Shown here piece after piece: positions 26,472 through 36,591 of a DNA stretch of 64,000 bases (positions are counted from its first letter, which is position 1; each line of letters starts with the position of its first letter). Position numbers and translations under genes: made by a program. The DNA comes from Roseicella frigidaeris (GTDB lineage Bacteria > Pseudomonadota > Alphaproteobacteria > Acetobacterales > Acetobacteraceae). The notes under the pieces were generated by a model, which was not told where the DNA came from, did no database searches, and saw only the letters and a program-made list of their open reading frames with translations. The stretch covers positions 38,334 through 102,333 of the forward strand of contig NZ_QLIX01000018.1 of the NCBI RefSeq assembly GCF_003258945.1, given 5' to 3'.

Positions 26472-26496
26472 TGAGACGGCGAAGAATGCCGTCTCA
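26472..26496. terminator. Hairpin downstream of the methyltransferase
   Basis: TGAGACGGC and GCCGTCTCA form perfect 9-bp arms around GAAGAAT, 38 bases after the methyltransferase stop and 50 bases before the next start. It could end the upstream transcript or act on the downstream promoter. Confidence 0.5.
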
Positions 26497-26546
26497 GAAC
26501 GATCCTGCTAGCGTTCCTGCCCTGGATTTCAGGAAGGGCAGCATTC

Positions 26547-28472
26547 GTGTCACACGAACAGGATCTGCGCGATGCCAGCGGTCGGGTCTGGGCCGCCACC
26601 CTGCCCGACCAGATCAACTTCCTCGGCAACACCTCCTTTTATCATGGCACCTCGATCCATGGCGGCATCGCGCCGATGACGATCGACGTGCATTTCAACC
26701 TCGACGCCCTGTTCGGCGACGCGAACGGCAAGCTGACGATCACGATCAAGGATCCGCTGGGCGGGACGCTGCTCGATCTCGGCGGCCCTTTCGTCATCGC
26801 CTTCCACAACGATCTCGGCGTGCCGATCAACGGCGCCAACGGCACGCCATCGCTCGTCGTCTATGAGCACGCGAACAGCGATGTCTTCGGCAACACCGGC
26901 ACGATCCCGTACTATGCCTATATCAGCGACATCCAGGCAGGCGACTTCCCTGGCCTCGGCGTCAATGCCAACACGCGCGCCACCGGCTTCGCCGATCCCG
27001 TCTCGGCGCCCAACCTGCCGGGCGTCGGCACGGCCTACAACTACATCGAGCTGATCGGCGCCATTCCCGCAGGCGCCGACGCCCTGTGGGGCACCATCGG
27101 CAACCCGTATTCGGGCACGCCCCAGCCAACGAACACCTTCTGGCTCGGCCAGCACGACCGCGTCTCCGACGACAGCTTCACCCTCACCTTCCAACTCGGC
27201 CCCAACGCCATCGACGCCGCCTCCATGGCGCTGCTCAAGGCGCAATGGGACGTGCTGCACCCCCCGCCCATCAAGGTCAGCGCCGGCAACGCCCAGGCAA
27301 CCGAGGGCGGCGACCTCGCCTTCGCGGTGACGCTCGACCGCGCCGGCACCGCGCCGGTCACCGTGCATTACGAGGCGGTCAACGGCACCGCCAAGGCCGG
27401 CGAGGATTTCCTGCCCGCTGCCGGCGACCTCACCTTCGCCGCCGGCGAAACCAGCAAGACCGTCATCGTCCACACCCAGACCGACGGCCTGACCGAGGGC
27501 AACGAGACCTTGACCCTCGCCCTCACCACGCCGGCCGGCGCGCAGGTGGGGGCGAACGGCACCGGCACCATCCTCGACGCGCCGCCGCCGCCGAAGCCCG
27601 CGCATCCGCTGACGCACGACTTCAACGGCGACGGCAAGGCGGACATCCTGCTCGCCGGCGCCGATGGCAGCCATGCCGTCTGGACGCAGAGCGGCGGCAC
27701 GGTGCTGACCAACGGCCTGCTCGCCAATACCGGCGATTTCTGGTCCCTCGCCGGCGTCAACGACATCGACGGCGACGGCAAGGCCGACCTGCTGTTCCGC
27801 GGCGCCGATGGGCAGGTCCTGTCCTGGACGATGAATGGCGGCCAGCTCATCGCGCAGACCCTGCTCGGCAACCCGACGAATTACTGGCGCATCGCCGGGA
27901 CCGGCGATTTCAACGGCGACGGCAAGGCCGACATCCTCTGGCAGGGCGCCAATGGCGAGGTCGATACCTGGGACGTCGCCCATGGCCAGGCCAATTTCCT
28001 CGGCGCCCCGGGCGCCTTCTGGAGCATTGCCGGGACCGGGGATTTCAGCGGCGACGGCAAGACCGACATCCTCTGGCGCGGCCAGGACGGCACCATCGCC
28101 TATTGGACGATGGATGGCGGCCGCCCGAGCAGCGCCAGCATCATCTCCAACCCCGGCACCTACTGGCATGTCGCCGGCACCGGCTATTTCAACGACGACG
28201 CCTATGCCGACCTCCTCTGGCAGGGCCAGCATGGCGAGACGAGCATCTGGACCCTCGGCGCCGGGGGCCGGGTGACGGGCGGCAGCCTGATCCCCTCGCC
28301 GGGCGCCTATTGGTCGCTCGCGGGCGCCGAGGATTTCAGCGGCGACGGCCAGACCGACCTGCTCTGGCGGGGCCAGGGCGGCGAGCTCGCGGCCTGGATG
28401 CTGCACGACGGCCAGGTGACCGGCATGCCGCTCCTCGGCTTCCCAACCACCTTCTGGTCGCCCGTCGGCTGA
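26547..28472 (+). CDS. Calx-beta and FG-GAP (VCBS) repeat protein, 641 aa
   Basis: Residues 1 to about 240 are an unrecognised beta-rich region. Residues about 243-345 form a Calx-beta domain (ATEGGDLAFAVTLDRAG ... GNETLTLALTTPAGAQ), followed by a PPPPKP linker and six FG-GAP/VCBS repeats of about 48 residues. Each repeat has a calcium-loop core such as DFNGDGKADILL or DIDGDGKADLLF; the fifth (YFNDDAYADLLW) has lost its glycines. The repeats should fold as a beta-propeller-like, calcium-binding surface protein. There is no N-terminal signal peptide, so export, if it happens, may use a type I system. The GTG start has an AGGAAGG site. It converges on the kinase gene, 15 bases away. Confidence 0.85.
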   Translation: MSHEQDLRDASGRVWAATLPDQINFLGNTSFYHGTSIHGGIAPMTIDVHFNLDALFGDANGKLTITIKDPLGGTLLDLGGPFVIAFHNDLGVPINGANGTPSLVVYEHANSDVFGNTGTIPYYAYISDIQAGDFPGLGVNANTRATGFADPVSAPNLPGVGTAYNYIELIGAIPAGADALWGTIGNPYSGTPQPTNTFWLGQHDRVSDDSFTLTFQLGPNAIDAASMALLKAQWDVLHPPPIKVSAGNAQATEGGDLAFAVTLDRAGTAPVTVHYEAVNGTAKAGEDFLPAAGDLTFAAGETSKTVIVHTQTDGLTEGNETLTLALTTPAGAQVGANGTGTILDAPPPPKPAHPLTHDFNGDGKADILLAGADGSHAVWTQSGGTVLTNGLLANTGDFWSLAGVNDIDGDGKADLLFRGADGQVLSWTMNGGQLIAQTLLGNPTNYWRIAGTGDFNGDGKADILWQGANGEVDTWDVAHGQANFLGAPGAFWSIAGTGDFSGDGKTDILWRGQDGTIAYWTMDGGRPSSASIISNPGTYWHVAGTGYFNDDAYADLLWQGQHGETSIWTLGAGGRVTGGSLIPSPGAYWSLAGAEDFSGDGQTDLLWRGQGGELAAWMLHDGQVTGMPLLGFPTTFWSPVG

Positions 28473-28487
28473 GGCCGGAAGCGCGTC

Positions 28488-31400
28488 CTAGGGCGCCGTC
28501 TCGGACAGCAGCTGCTTGATCCGGGCCGCCAGGGCCTCCATGGCGAAGGGCTTGGTCATGACATGCATGCCGGCGCCGAGCTGCCCGTTCGCGATCAGGG
28601 CGTTCTCGGCATAGCCGGTGATGAACAGGACCGGCAGCCCGGGGCGCAGGAGGCGCGCCGCATCCGCCATCTGCCGCCCGTTCATCCCGCCCGGCAGCCC
28701 GACATCGGTGACCAGCAAATCGATCCTGGCGCCGGAGCGCATGAGCTCGAGGCCCGCGGCGCCGTCGGCGGCCTCGATGGCGGCGTAGCCGAGCTCGGTC
28801 AGCACCTCCATGATCAGCATGCGGACCGTCGGCTCGTCATCCACCACGAGGACCGTCTGGCCCGCCTCCGCCCGCGGCGCGGCGGCCACCGGCGGGGCGG
28901 CGTCGAGCGCATCGGCCCGGCCGGCATGGCGCGGCAGGTAGAGCCGCATGGTCGTGCCCTCGCCGACCTCGGAATAGATGCGCACCTGCCCGCCCGACTG
29001 CTTGGCGAAGCCGTAGATCATCGACAGGCCGAGCCCGGTGCCCTGCCCCAGCGGCTTGGTGGTGAAGAAGGGGTCGAAGGCGCGCGCGATGACATCCGGC
29101 GTCATGCCCGATCCCGTGTCGGTCACGCTGATGGCGATATACTGCCCCGGCTCCATGTCGCGCTCCCGCGCGGTGCGGGCATCCATCCAGGTGTTCGCCG
29201 TCTCGATGGTCAGGCGCCCGCCATCCGGCATGGCGTCGCGGGCGTTGATGCTGAGGTTGAGCAGGGCATTCTCGAGCTGGTTCGGATCGACCAGGGTCGG
29301 CCACAGCCCGGCCGTCCCGACCACCTGCAGCTCGATCGCCGGGCCGATGGTGCGGCGGATCAGCTCCTCCATGCCCGAGACCAGCCGGTTCACATCGGTC
29401 GGCTTGGGGTCGAGCGTCTGGCGGCGCGAGAAGGCGAGCAGCCGGTGGGTAAGCGCCGCGGCGCGCCGGGCAGCGCCCTGGGCCGCGATCATGTAGCGCT
29501 CCACCTCCTGGAAGCGGCCCTGCGCCAGGCGCGAGCTCAGCAGGCCGAGGCTGCCGATGATGCCGGTCAGCAGGTTGTTGAAGTCGTGCGCCAGCCCGCC
29601 GGTGAGCTGGCCGACCGCCTCCATCTTCTGCGCCTGGCGGAGCTGCTCCTCGGTGCGCAGCAGCTCGGCCGTGCGCTCGGCGATGCGCTGCTCCAGCGTC
29701 TCGTTGAGGATGCGCAGCTCGGCCGACACCCGGTCGCGCTCCGCCTCCACCGCGCGCCGCGATTCCATGTCGATCAGCACGCCGGGAAAGCTCGACGGCG
29801 TGCCGTCCGGCGCGTGCTCGACGCGGCCATTCGCCTCGATCCAGTAGTATTTCCCGTCGGCGCGCCGCACCCGGTACTGGTGCGCATAGGCGCCGCCCCG
29901 GGCGATCGCCTCGCCGATGGCGGCGGCCAGCCCCGGCTTGTCGTCGGGATGGACCGTGGCGACCACCTGCTCGAGGCTGAGGCCGACATGGCCGAGCGCG
30001 GGATCGAGGCCGAAGGTGCGGGCGAAGGCCGCGTCCACCGTGAAGCGGTCGGTCGGCAGGTCCCAGAACCAGGTGCCGAGGATGGCGCCCGCGGCGAGGG
30101 CAAGCTGCACGCGCTGGACGTTCTCCCGCGCCACCGCCTCGCTCTCGCGCAGCGCCGCCTCCGCCCGCTTGCGCGCCGTCACGTCGCGGAACAGCACCGA
30201 GACCTGCTTCCGGCTCGCCGGCTCGACCCGGGTCGCCGACACCTCGATATGGCGCCCCGCGGCGAGGAATTCGCGCTCGAAGCGGATCGGCTGGCCGGTG
30301 CGCAGCACGCCGCCATAGAGCTCGACCCAGCCATCCGCCTCGTCCGGGGCGAGGGTGCGGAGCGTCATGCCGACGATGTTCGGGATGCCGGTGTGCCGCT
30401 CGTAGCCGGCATTGGCCTCGACATGGACGTAGTCGCTCAGGGGGCCATGCGGGCCGTCGAAGAACTCGATGATGCAGAAGCCGTCATCGATGGCGTTGAA
30501 CAGGGCGCGGTAGCGCTCCTCGCTGCGCGCCAGGGCGTCCCTCGCCAGCCGCTGCTCGGTGATGTCGCGCACCACGCCGACGAGGCGCACCGGCCGCCCC
30601 GCCGCGTCGCGCTCGACCTCCGCCTGCCGCGACAGCCAGCGCAGCGCGCCGGTATCGGGGCGGCGGATGCGGTACTCCACATCGGGCGAAACCTCGCCGC
30701 TGCGGCGCTTCGCCGCGCTGGAGACCAGGGCGGCGTGCTCCGGCAGCACCAGGGCCTCGATCTCCGCCGCCGGCAGGCGGTCGCGCACCGGCACCCCGTA
30801 GAGGCGGCAGAATTCCGGGGTCACCTTCAGCACGCTGTCGTCGGCATCGATGGAGAACACCCCGACGCCGCCGGAGAGCTGGGCCCGCTGCAGGTCCAGC
30901 TCCACCTCGCGCAGCGCCTTGTCCGCCAGGCGCTGCGCGGTGCGGTCGCGCAGGATCGCAAGATAGCCGATGAGCGCCCCGCGCCCGTCCCGCAGCGGCG
31001 TCGTCTCGCTCGCCACCCGGAGGCGCGTGCCGTCCCGCCGGAGGTGCCAGCGCTCGCCGGCGGCCCGGCCCTCCCCGGCCGCCTGCCGCATCGTGGCCGC
31101 CGGGAGGCCCGCGGCGCGGTCCTCGGGCGTGAAGATGGCGGCCATGGGCTGGCCGAGCATCTCGACCTCCGTCCAGCCGAGGATGGTCGTCGCGCCGCTG
31201 TTCCAGCCGGTGATGCGGCCCTCCGGATCGGTGCCGATGATGGCGATGTCGGTGGCGCTCTCGAGGATCTGCCGCCGGAACGCATCGGCGCGGTCGCAGG
31301 CGGCCTGGAGGGAGGTCCGGTCCGCCAGCGCCTGGCGGAGGGCGATCTGGCTGCTGGCCTGGGCCGCCAGGGCCTGCAGGGCGAAATGCTGGCGTTCGGT

Positions 31401-31826
31401 CAGGCCGCCCTCGCGTGGCTTGGTGTCGATGACGCAGAGCGCGCCGATGGGCATCCCCTCGGCGAGGAGCGGCATGCCGGCATAGAAGCGGATGCCCGGC
31501 GCCCCGGTCACCAGGGGATTGCCGGCGAAGCGCGGGTCCCGGGTGGCGTCCGGCACCACGAGCCCGTCCGGCGCCAGCATGGCGATCGGGCAGAAGGCGA
31601 TGTCGCGCGGCATGTCGCGCGTCCCGAGGCCCAGCTCAGCCTTGCCCCATTGCCGGTCCGCCGCGACGAGATGGATGGCGGCCATCGGCGCGCCGAGGAG
31701 ATCGGCGGCGAGCCGGGCCAGGTCGTCGAAGGCAGGCTCGGGCGGCGTATCCAGGAGGCCGGTCCGCTGGAGGGCGGCCAGGCGATCCTGCTCCGTCCAG
31801 GGCGGCCAGCCATCCGGTGCGTTCAT
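28488..31826 (-). CDS. Hybrid sensor histidine kinase with GAF, multiple PAS and receiver domains
   Basis: The 1112-residue protein has no transmembrane segment and is probably cytoplasmic. Domain order: GAF (about 20-170), four PAS/PAC units (about 185-690), a coiled linker ([27 protein letters not shown]), a HisKA-type phosphoacceptor ([21 protein letters not shown]), HATPase ([40 protein letters not shown]) and a C-terminal receiver ([34 protein letters not shown]). The AHDFNNLL box marks the family common in alphaproteobacteria with many PAS sensors. There is no cognate regulator beside it, so its output is unknown. The TAG stop sits in a CCTAGGGCG sequence like the dispersed element edge. 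Confidence 0.93.
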   Translation of the reverse strand: MNAPDGWPPWTEQDRLAALQRTGLLDTPPEPAFDDLARLAADLLGAPMAAIHLVAADRQWGKAELGLGTRDMPRDIAFCPIAMLAPDGLVVPDATRDPRFAGNPLVTGAPGIRFYAGMPLLAEGMPIGALCVIDTKPREGGLTERQHFALQALAAQASSQIALRQALADRTSLQAACDRADAFRRQILESATDIAIIGTDPEGRITGWNSGATTILGWTEVEMLGQPMAAIFTPEDRAAGLPAATMRQAAGEGRAAGERWHLRRDGTRLRVASETTPLRDGRGALIGYLAILRDRTAQRLADKALREVELDLQRAQLSGGVGVFSIDADDSVLKVTPEFCRLYGVPVRDRLPAAEIEALVLPEHAALVSSAAKRRSGEVSPDVEYRIRRPDTGALRWLSRQAEVERDAAGRPVRLVGVVRDITEQRLARDALARSEERYRALFNAIDDGFCIIEFFDGPHGPLSDYVHVEANAGYERHTGIPNIVGMTLRTLAPDEADGWVELYGGVLRTGQPIRFEREFLAAGRHIEVSATRVEPASRKQVSVLFRDVTARKRAEAALRESEAVARENVQRVQLALAAGAILGTWFWDLPTDRFTVDAAFARTFGLDPALGHVGLSLEQVVATVHPDDKPGLAAAIGEAIARGGAYAHQYRVRRADGKYYWIEANGRVEHAPDGTPSSFPGVLIDMESRRAVEAERDRVSAELRILNETLEQRIAERTAELLRTEEQLRQAQKMEAVGQLTGGLAHDFNNLLTGIIGSLGLLSSRLAQGRFQEVERYMIAAQGAARRAAALTHRLLAFSRRQTLDPKPTDVNRLVSGMEELIRRTIGPAIELQVVGTAGLWPTLVDPNQLENALLNLSINARDAMPDGGRLTIETANTWMDARTARERDMEPGQYIAISVTDTGSGMTPDVIARAFDPFFTTKPLGQGTGLGLSMIYGFAKQSGGQVRIYSEVGEGTTMRLYLPRHAGRADALDAAPPVAAAPRAEAGQTVLVVDDEPTVRMLIMEVLTELGYAAIEAADGAAGLELMRSGARIDLLVTDVGLPGGMNGRQMADAARLLRPGLPVLFITGYAENALIANGQLGAGMHVMTKPFAMEALAARIKQLLSETAP

Positions 31827-32374
31827 GCCAACTCAGGCCTCGCGCCGCGACCGGGCCGAAAGCGGGCGCGCAGCCATCCGCACCACGGCGCAACGGCGCG
31901 ACCCGGATAGCGGCGGACGAGGCGGGCGATCACCGGAAGGCATGGCGGCCGCCCTAACATGGCATACTCCGGGAAGGAAGCCAGGCCCGGCGCCCGGGCG
32001 ACGCCGCGGTCGGGGTCGGGAGGCGACAGGGCAGGATCGGTTTTTGTTTCTTATCAAGAATAACAAATGGAGCCGTGGCCGCAAGGGCAACCCTCCGGCG
32101 CCCGCGGGACCGGAGCGCGCCGGGCAGCGACATGCGGAACGCCGATATGTCGGCCGTCCCCGGCACGCCCTGCCTGGGCCATCCGCCTCCAGCGCGTGAT
32201 CTTTGGCGCATGCTCTTTGGTGGCGGACTCTTTGGTGGCGGACTCACCGAAGGGCGCGACGCACGCGATCAGGGGATGGCCCGGCGAAGGAGGATCATCG
32301 GCCCCTGGGCATCGACGGGATCGTCGCCGGCACGCCTGCTCCGGGGCGACCGGCGCGGCCGGCGGCTGAAGGGA
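31827..32374. other. 548-bp gap without a convincing gene
   Basis: I find no protein-like frame here. It holds an AT-rich quasi-palindrome at 32041-32070 (TTGTTTCTTATCAAGAATAACAA), unusual in this GC-rich setting and upstream of the kinase gene, so a promoter or operator is possible. It also holds a perfect 15-bp direct repeat CTCTTTGGTGGCGGA at 32213-32227 and 32228-32242. Confidence 0.6.
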
Positions 32375-32938
32375 TCAGGCCTCGGCATCGCCCATGCCGC
32401 GGATCAGGCCGAGATCGAGCGCGCCCTTCGCCCCCCAGCCGCGCATATCCGGCGGCACCTCGGGCCGGAACCGCTCGTAGAGGCGGAAGCCGATCCGGTT
32501 CAGCTCCTCCGGCGCGTAGCGCCCGGCCAGCTCCTGCATCGCCTGCCGCACCGCGGGCAGGTGGCTGCCGAAGGCCCTGGTGACATAGGCGCGCACCGGC
32601 GCCGCCGGCGCCGGCTTCCCCTCGCCTTCCGCCAGCACCACGCCATCCTCGTCATGGGTCAGCCGGATCCTGCGGCCAAGCAGCTCGGTGGTGTCCTGCG
32701 GCTTCGCCGTGGAGAGGGACCGAGCGGCGGCCTGCGCATCCTTCGCCTGGTCCCTCTCCTCGGCGATGCCGAGCCGGCGCGCCTTCGCCCGGGCCGCGGT
32801 GCCGGCCACGGCGCTGGCCAGGCTGAGGGCGGTGTCGGGCGGGTGTCCGAGACGCTCGGCCACCACGGCCGCCCAGAGGGTGAGGACAGGGGCGCGGTTG
32901 ACCTTGATCATCGTGGGGATCGTCGCGGAGCGGGTCAT
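32375..32938 (-). CDS. Conserved hypothetical protein of proteobacteria, 187 aa
   Basis: The opening MIKVNRAPVLTLWAAVVAERLG and the closing FRLYERFRPEVPPDMRGWGAKGALDL match a conserved family of unknown function that I know from soil and plant-associated bacteria. The middle (LLGRRIRLTHDEDGVVLAE) looks like a small beta domain. I use the ATG at 32938; the ATG at 32911 (MIKVNRAP) is equally plausible, and neither has a clear ribosome site. A decayed copy of its central part lies at 51097-51240. Confidence 0.7.
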   Translation of the reverse strand: MTRSATIPTMIKVNRAPVLTLWAAVVAERLGHPPDTALSLASAVAGTAARAKARRLGIAEERDQAKDAQAAARSLSTAKPQDTTELLGRRIRLTHDEDGVVLAEGEGKPAPAAPVRAYVTRAFGSHLPAVRQAMQELAGRYAPEELNRIGFRLYERFRPEVPPDMRGWGAKGALDLGLIRGMGDAEA

Positions 32939-33052
32939 GCGCTGGTTCGGTCGGAAGCCATGCGGGTGGGAACGTCCAGCGCGCCGATCCGCTCCCGCCG
33001 AGCCGGGGCGATGCGGCCCGCCGGACCGAAGGCCGCGGGTCCACGTCCGCCC

Positions 33053-33091
33053 CCTGGAGCGGATCCCGATCCGGCGGACTCGCCGGATCGG
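33053..33091. repeat. Solo second module of the dispersed hairpin element
   Basis: CCTGGAGCGGATCCCGATCCGGCGGACTCGCCGGATCGG matches, in inverted orientation, module 2 of the element at 6697-6735. It keeps perfect 11-bp arms (33066-33076 and 33081-33091) with several compensated base changes. Confidence 0.7.
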
Positions 33092-33260
33092 CACGGTGCG
33101 CGCGGCACCGGACCGGACATCCCCGCTGCGCTGCAGGACGGCGCCCGACGAGCGCGCGGAGGAGCCGGGTAGCGGCAATTTTCAGCCGCCATCTCGGCCG
33201 CGCCCAGGAACCGGGATCAGGCCCGTCGTCTTGGGGAGCGGTGAGACCTGGGAGGCGCCG

Positions 33261-33566
33261 ATGCCCCGCGGAGACAAGTCCAAATACACCGACAAGCAGA
33301 AGCGCCAGGCCGAGCACATCGCCGATGGCTACGAGGAGCGCGGCGTGCCGGAGGACGAGGCCGAGCGGCGGGCCTGGGCGACCGTCAACAAGGACACCGG
33401 CGGCGGCAACAAGAGCGGATCGGGGCGCGGCGTCCCGGACCCCCACGCATCCGCGACGAAGGGCGGCGAGGCCGGCGGCAAGGCTTCGGCCGCCCGGTCC
33501 GCCGCCGCCCGATCCGCCTCGGCCAAAAAGGCGGCAGCGACCCGCAAGCGGAACGCCGACGCCTAG
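33261..33566 (+). CDS. Small basic protein, plasmid-stabilisation-like annotation family
   Basis: The 101-residue protein begins MPRGDKSKYTDKQKRQAEHI and has EERGVPEDEAERRAWATVNKDTGGG, the conserved core of a family often labelled plasmid stabilisation protein; I know of no direct proof of that role. The last third is a Lys/Ala/Arg/Ser tail (AAARSASAKKAAATRKRNADA) like a histone or nucleic-acid-binding tail. The ATG at 33261 has a GGGAGG site. The stop TAG lies in a CCTAGGGCGCTTCC stretch, the edge of the dispersed hairpin element. Confidence 0.75.
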   Translation: MPRGDKSKYTDKQKRQAEHIADGYEERGVPEDEAERRAWATVNKDTGGGNKSGSGRGVPDPHASATKGGEAGGKASAARSAAARSASAKKAAATRKRNADA

Positions 33567-33656
33567 GGCGCTTCCACAGGGTCACGGATCCTGGTGCAAG
33601 CCTTGGTTCGAACAGGTCAGTCACGCTTTTCAGTTCGGATGCAGGCGCCCCGGCAT

Positions 33657-34595
33657 TCACCGAGGAATCGAGACCCGCAGCAAGTCTTCCAGCCACCTGG
33701 CAAAGACCTGCACGCGGCGGGAGAGATGCCGGCGATGCGGGTAGAGCAGCGTCAAGGCCAGCGGCGCGGCGCGATGGCCGGGCATGACCTCGACCAGCTC
33801 GCCGGCCTCGAGATGGCGGGCCACGTCAGAGGCCGGGATCTGGATCAGGCCGAGGCCGGCGAGGCAACAGGCGATGTAGGCCTCCGCGCTGTTCACCGTG
33901 ACGCGGCCGCGCATCGGCAGCGTCCTGCGCTCGCCCGCCTCGATCCACTCCCAGGGCTCGACCCGGCCGCTTGATGGCGAGGCGTAGTTCACCGCCCAAT
34001 GCCGACCGAGATCGTCCGGCGTTCGCGGCGTGCCATGCCGATCGCGGTAGGCGGGGCTGACGAGGTTGATGAGCGGCAGCGGGCAGACAGGCCGCGCGAT
34101 CAGCTCGGATTCACCGAGGGGCCCGACGCGCAGGACGCAATCGACCCCCTCCTCGATGAGGTCGATCGCCCGGTCGCTGACGCCGAGCGTGATGTCGATA
34201 TCCGGGTATTCCTCGAGAAACCCGGGCAGCGCCGGCGCGACAATGAGGCGGCCGATGCGGCCCGGGACGTCCACGCGGAGCTTCCCGGTGGGCTTGGCGC
34301 CCCCCTGCCGGAACAGGCCCTCGGCCTCCTCGACATCGGCGATGACGCGCAGGCAGCGCTCGTAGAAGGCCGTTCCATCCGGGGTCGGCGCCACCTTGCG
34401 GGTGGTGCGGTGCAGCAGCCTCGCGCCGACGCGCCCCTCCAGCTCGGCCACCGCCGCCGAGACGGAGGAGCGTGGCATGGCGAGCGTATCGGCCGCCCGG
34501 GTGAAGCTCGCGCATTCGACGACGCGGGCGAAGATGCGGAAAAGGTCGATGCGGTCCAAACCGGCTCCCGGCCCATTGTTCGGCCGCTGTGACAT
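33657..34595 (-). CDS. LysR family transcriptional regulator
   Basis: The 312-residue protein has a winged helix at about residues 15-75 (LFRIFARVVECASFTRAADTLAMPRSSVSAAVAELE) and the type 2 periplasmic-binding effector domain, in the branch with VDCVLRVGPLGESELIARPVC. It is divergent from a short-chain dehydrogenase gene (105-base gap), its likely target. Start ATG 34595 lies in a CATATG palindrome. Confidence 0.92.
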   Translation of the reverse strand: MSQRPNNGPGAGLDRIDLFRIFARVVECASFTRAADTLAMPRSSVSAAVAELEGRVGARLLHRTTRKVAPTPDGTAFYERCLRVIADVEEAEGLFRQGGAKPTGKLRVDVPGRIGRLIVAPALPGFLEEYPDIDITLGVSDRAIDLIEEGVDCVLRVGPLGESELIARPVCPLPLINLVSPAYRDRHGTPRTPDDLGRHWAVNYASPSSGRVEPWEWIEAGERRTLPMRGRVTVNSAEAYIACCLAGLGLIQIPASDVARHLEAGELVEVMPGHRAAPLALTLLYPHRRHLSRRVQVFARWLEDLLRVSIPR

Positions 34596-34700
34596 ATGAT
34601 GGCAGGTTAGCCGCCTTTATCAGGTCGGACCAGACGATAGCCTGGGCGCCGAGCTGACCGACGCGCCGCTGACGCCGCGTCCCCCCAGGAGGCTGCTTCC

Positions 34701-35474
34701 ATGACCGACCACCGCATCAAGGGCAAAACCGTCATCATCGCCGGCGGCGCCAAGAATCTCGGCGGCCTGATCGCCCGCGACCTCGCCGGCCAGGGCGCGA
34801 AGGCGATTGCGATCCACTACAACAGCGCGGCCACCAAAGCCGATGCCGAGGCCACCGTCGCGGCCATCAAGGCCAGCGGCGCCGAGGCCGTCGCCCTGCA
34901 GGGCGATCTCACCACCGCGGCCGCGATGGACGCGCTCTTCGCCGAGGCCGTGGCCGCGGTCGGCCGGCCGGACATCGCCATCAACACCACCGGCATGGTC
35001 CTCAAGACGCCGATCGCCGCCGTCACCGAGGCCGATTACGACAGGATCTTCGCCATCAATTCCAAGGCGGCCTTCTTCTTCATCCAGAATGCGGGCAAGC
35101 ACCTCAAGGATGGCGGCAAGCTGTGCACGATCGTGACCTCGCTGCTCGGCGCCTTCACCGGCCTGTACTCGATCTATGCCGGCTCCAAGGCGCCGGTGGA
35201 GCATTTCACGCGGGCCGCCTCCAAGGAATTCGGCGCCCGCGGCATCTCGGTGACGGCGGTCGCGCCCGGACCGATGGAGACGCCGTTCTTCTACGGTCAG
35301 GAAACGGCGGAATCCGCCCGGTACAACCAGACCGCGGCCGACCTCTCCCCGTTCTCCAGGACCGGCCTGACCGATCCCGAGGATATCGTCCCGCTGGTGC
35401 GCTTCCTGGTCAGCGAGGGCTGGTGGATCACCGGCCAGACGATCCTCGCCAATGGCGGCTACACCACGAAGTAG
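34701..35474 (+). CDS. SDR family oxidoreductase
   Basis: The 257-residue protein is a classical short-chain dehydrogenase. The cofactor motif is IIAGGAKNLGGLIARDL (TGxxxGxG variant with AGGAKNLGG). The NAG-type motif reads INTTG, and the catalytic S-Y-K are in SLLGAFTGLYSIYAGSKAP (YxxxK). The ending GQTILANGGYTTK is typical. It reduces or oxidises a carbonyl/alcohol with NAD(P)H. The substrate is unknown, and control by the divergent LysR protein is likely. Confidence 0.9.
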   Translation: MTDHRIKGKTVIIAGGAKNLGGLIARDLAGQGAKAIAIHYNSAATKADAEATVAAIKASGAEAVALQGDLTTAAAMDALFAEAVAAVGRPDIAINTTGMVLKTPIAAVTEADYDRIFAINSKAAFFFIQNAGKHLKDGGKLCTIVTSLLGAFTGLYSIYAGSKAPVEHFTRAASKEFGARGISVTAVAPGPMETPFFYGQETAESARYNQTAADLSPFSRTGLTDPEDIVPLVRFLVSEGWWITGQTILANGGYTTK

Positions 35475-35511
35475 CCGGCCGGGCCGCTCCCCGCCCGGGA
35501 TGCGGCCAGGG

Positions 35512-36591
35512 TCACGGGCGCCGCGTCGTCCGGGCGTTCGGCGCGGCGCCGCCGCGCGCCGAGCCCGGCTCCCGGTCGCCGCCGCCGCGATCGGCTCCTC
35601 CCCCCCCGGCCCGCCGGCCCTGCGCCCGCCCCGCCCCCGTTCCCGCCCCCACCGACCCCACCCGCGGCAGGAACCCCTCCCCGTGCTCCACGAGATAGGC
35701 CCACAACGCCGCCGCCGCCGGCAGCGGGCGCTTCTCCGTCCGGCGCACCAGGAACCACTGCCGCATCACCGGCAGCCCCTCCACGTCGAGGATGACGAGC
35801 CGCCCATCCGCCACCTCGGCCGCCACCGTGTGGGCGGAGATCAGGGCCACGCCCATGGCGGCCATCACCGCCTGCTTGATGGTCTCGTTGCTGCCGATCT
35901 CGATGCGCCGCCCGCCCATCGCCTCGGCCGCGCCGAACAGCCGCTGCACCAGGTCGCGCGTGCCGGACCCGGGCTCGCGCAGCAGGAAGCTCTGCGTCGC
36001 CGCCTCGTCCAGGCCGATCCTCCCGCGTCCCACCAGGGGATGGTCGGGGGCCGCGATGATGACATGCGGATGATCGCCCAGCACCACGCGCTCCAGCGCC
36101 AGGTGGTCGGGCGGATAGCCCATGATGGCGAGGTCGAGCTCGAAGGCCTCGAAGGCGGCGACCATCTCGGCCCGATTGGAGACCCGCACCCGCAATTCGA
36201 CGTGCGGATACTGGCGCTGGAAGGCAGCCAGGGCGAAGGGCGCGAAATACTTGGCGGTGCTGACGATGCCGACGGCGACGCGGCCGCCATCCAGGCCGCG
36301 CAGGGCGTCCACGGCGGCGGCGCAATCGGCCAGGGCGGCCTCGATGCGCAGCAGCGCCGTCAGCGCCTCGCGACCCGCCTCGGTGGGACGGGCGCCGGCC
36401 GGGGTGCGCTCGAAGAGCGGCACGCCGCCGAGCGCGTCCTCCAATAGTCGCAATTGCTGGCTGACGGCGGGCGGGGTGAGCGCCAGCGCGTCGGCGGCGC
36501 CGGCGATATTGCCGGCCTCCACCAGGGCGCCCAGAGCCCGCAATTGCCGGAGCGAGGTCCGTTGCGAGAAATTTACAAGTTTTTCTTTCAT
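35512..36591 (-). CDS. cbbR: LysR-type Calvin-cycle regulator CbbR
   Basis: The 359-residue protein starts with a LysR helix-turn-helix (LRQLRALGALVEAGNIAGAADALALTPPAVSQQLRLLE) and carries a CbbR-like effector domain (REPGSGTRDLV, GSNETIKQAVMAAMGVALISAHT). Its place, divergent from the RuBisCO operon, supports the name. CbbR activates cbb transcription in response to NADPH or phosphorylated intermediates. The last roughly 50 residues are a Gly/Ala/Arg low-complexity tail beyond the usual family length, perhaps produced by loss of the original stop. Confidence 0.93.
   Translation of the reverse strand: MKEKLVNFSQRTSLRQLRALGALVEAGNIAGAADALALTPPAVSQQLRLLEDALGGVPLFERTPAGARPTEAGREALTALLRIEAALADCAAAVDALRGLDGGRVAVGIVSTAKYFAPFALAAFQRQYPHVELRVRVSNRAEMVAAFEAFELDLAIMGYPPDHLALERVVLGDHPHVIIAAPDHPLVGRGRIGLDEAATQSFLLREPGSGTRDLVQRLFGAAEAMGGRRIEIGSNETIKQAVMAAMGVALISAHTVAAEVADGRLVILDVEGLPVMRQWFLVRRTEKRPLPAAAALWAYLVEHGEGFLPRVGSVGAGTGAGRAQGRRAGGGGADRGGGDREPGSARGGAAPNARTTRRP

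Noticed and set aside
28563..31910. A 1115-residue plus-strand frame opposite the histidine kinase
   Set aside because: Composition is that of an antisense shadow (Arg/Gly/Ala/His-rich) and the kinase motifs on the other strand are complete.
31492..32199. Plus-strand open frame spanning the gap after the kinase start
   Set aside because: Its first part is antisense to the kinase gene and the rest has no protein-like composition or ribosome site.
33261..33566. Toxin-antitoxin module based on the plasmid-stabilisation label
   Set aside because: There is no partner gene in the same direction, and the sequence does not resemble ParE or ParD.
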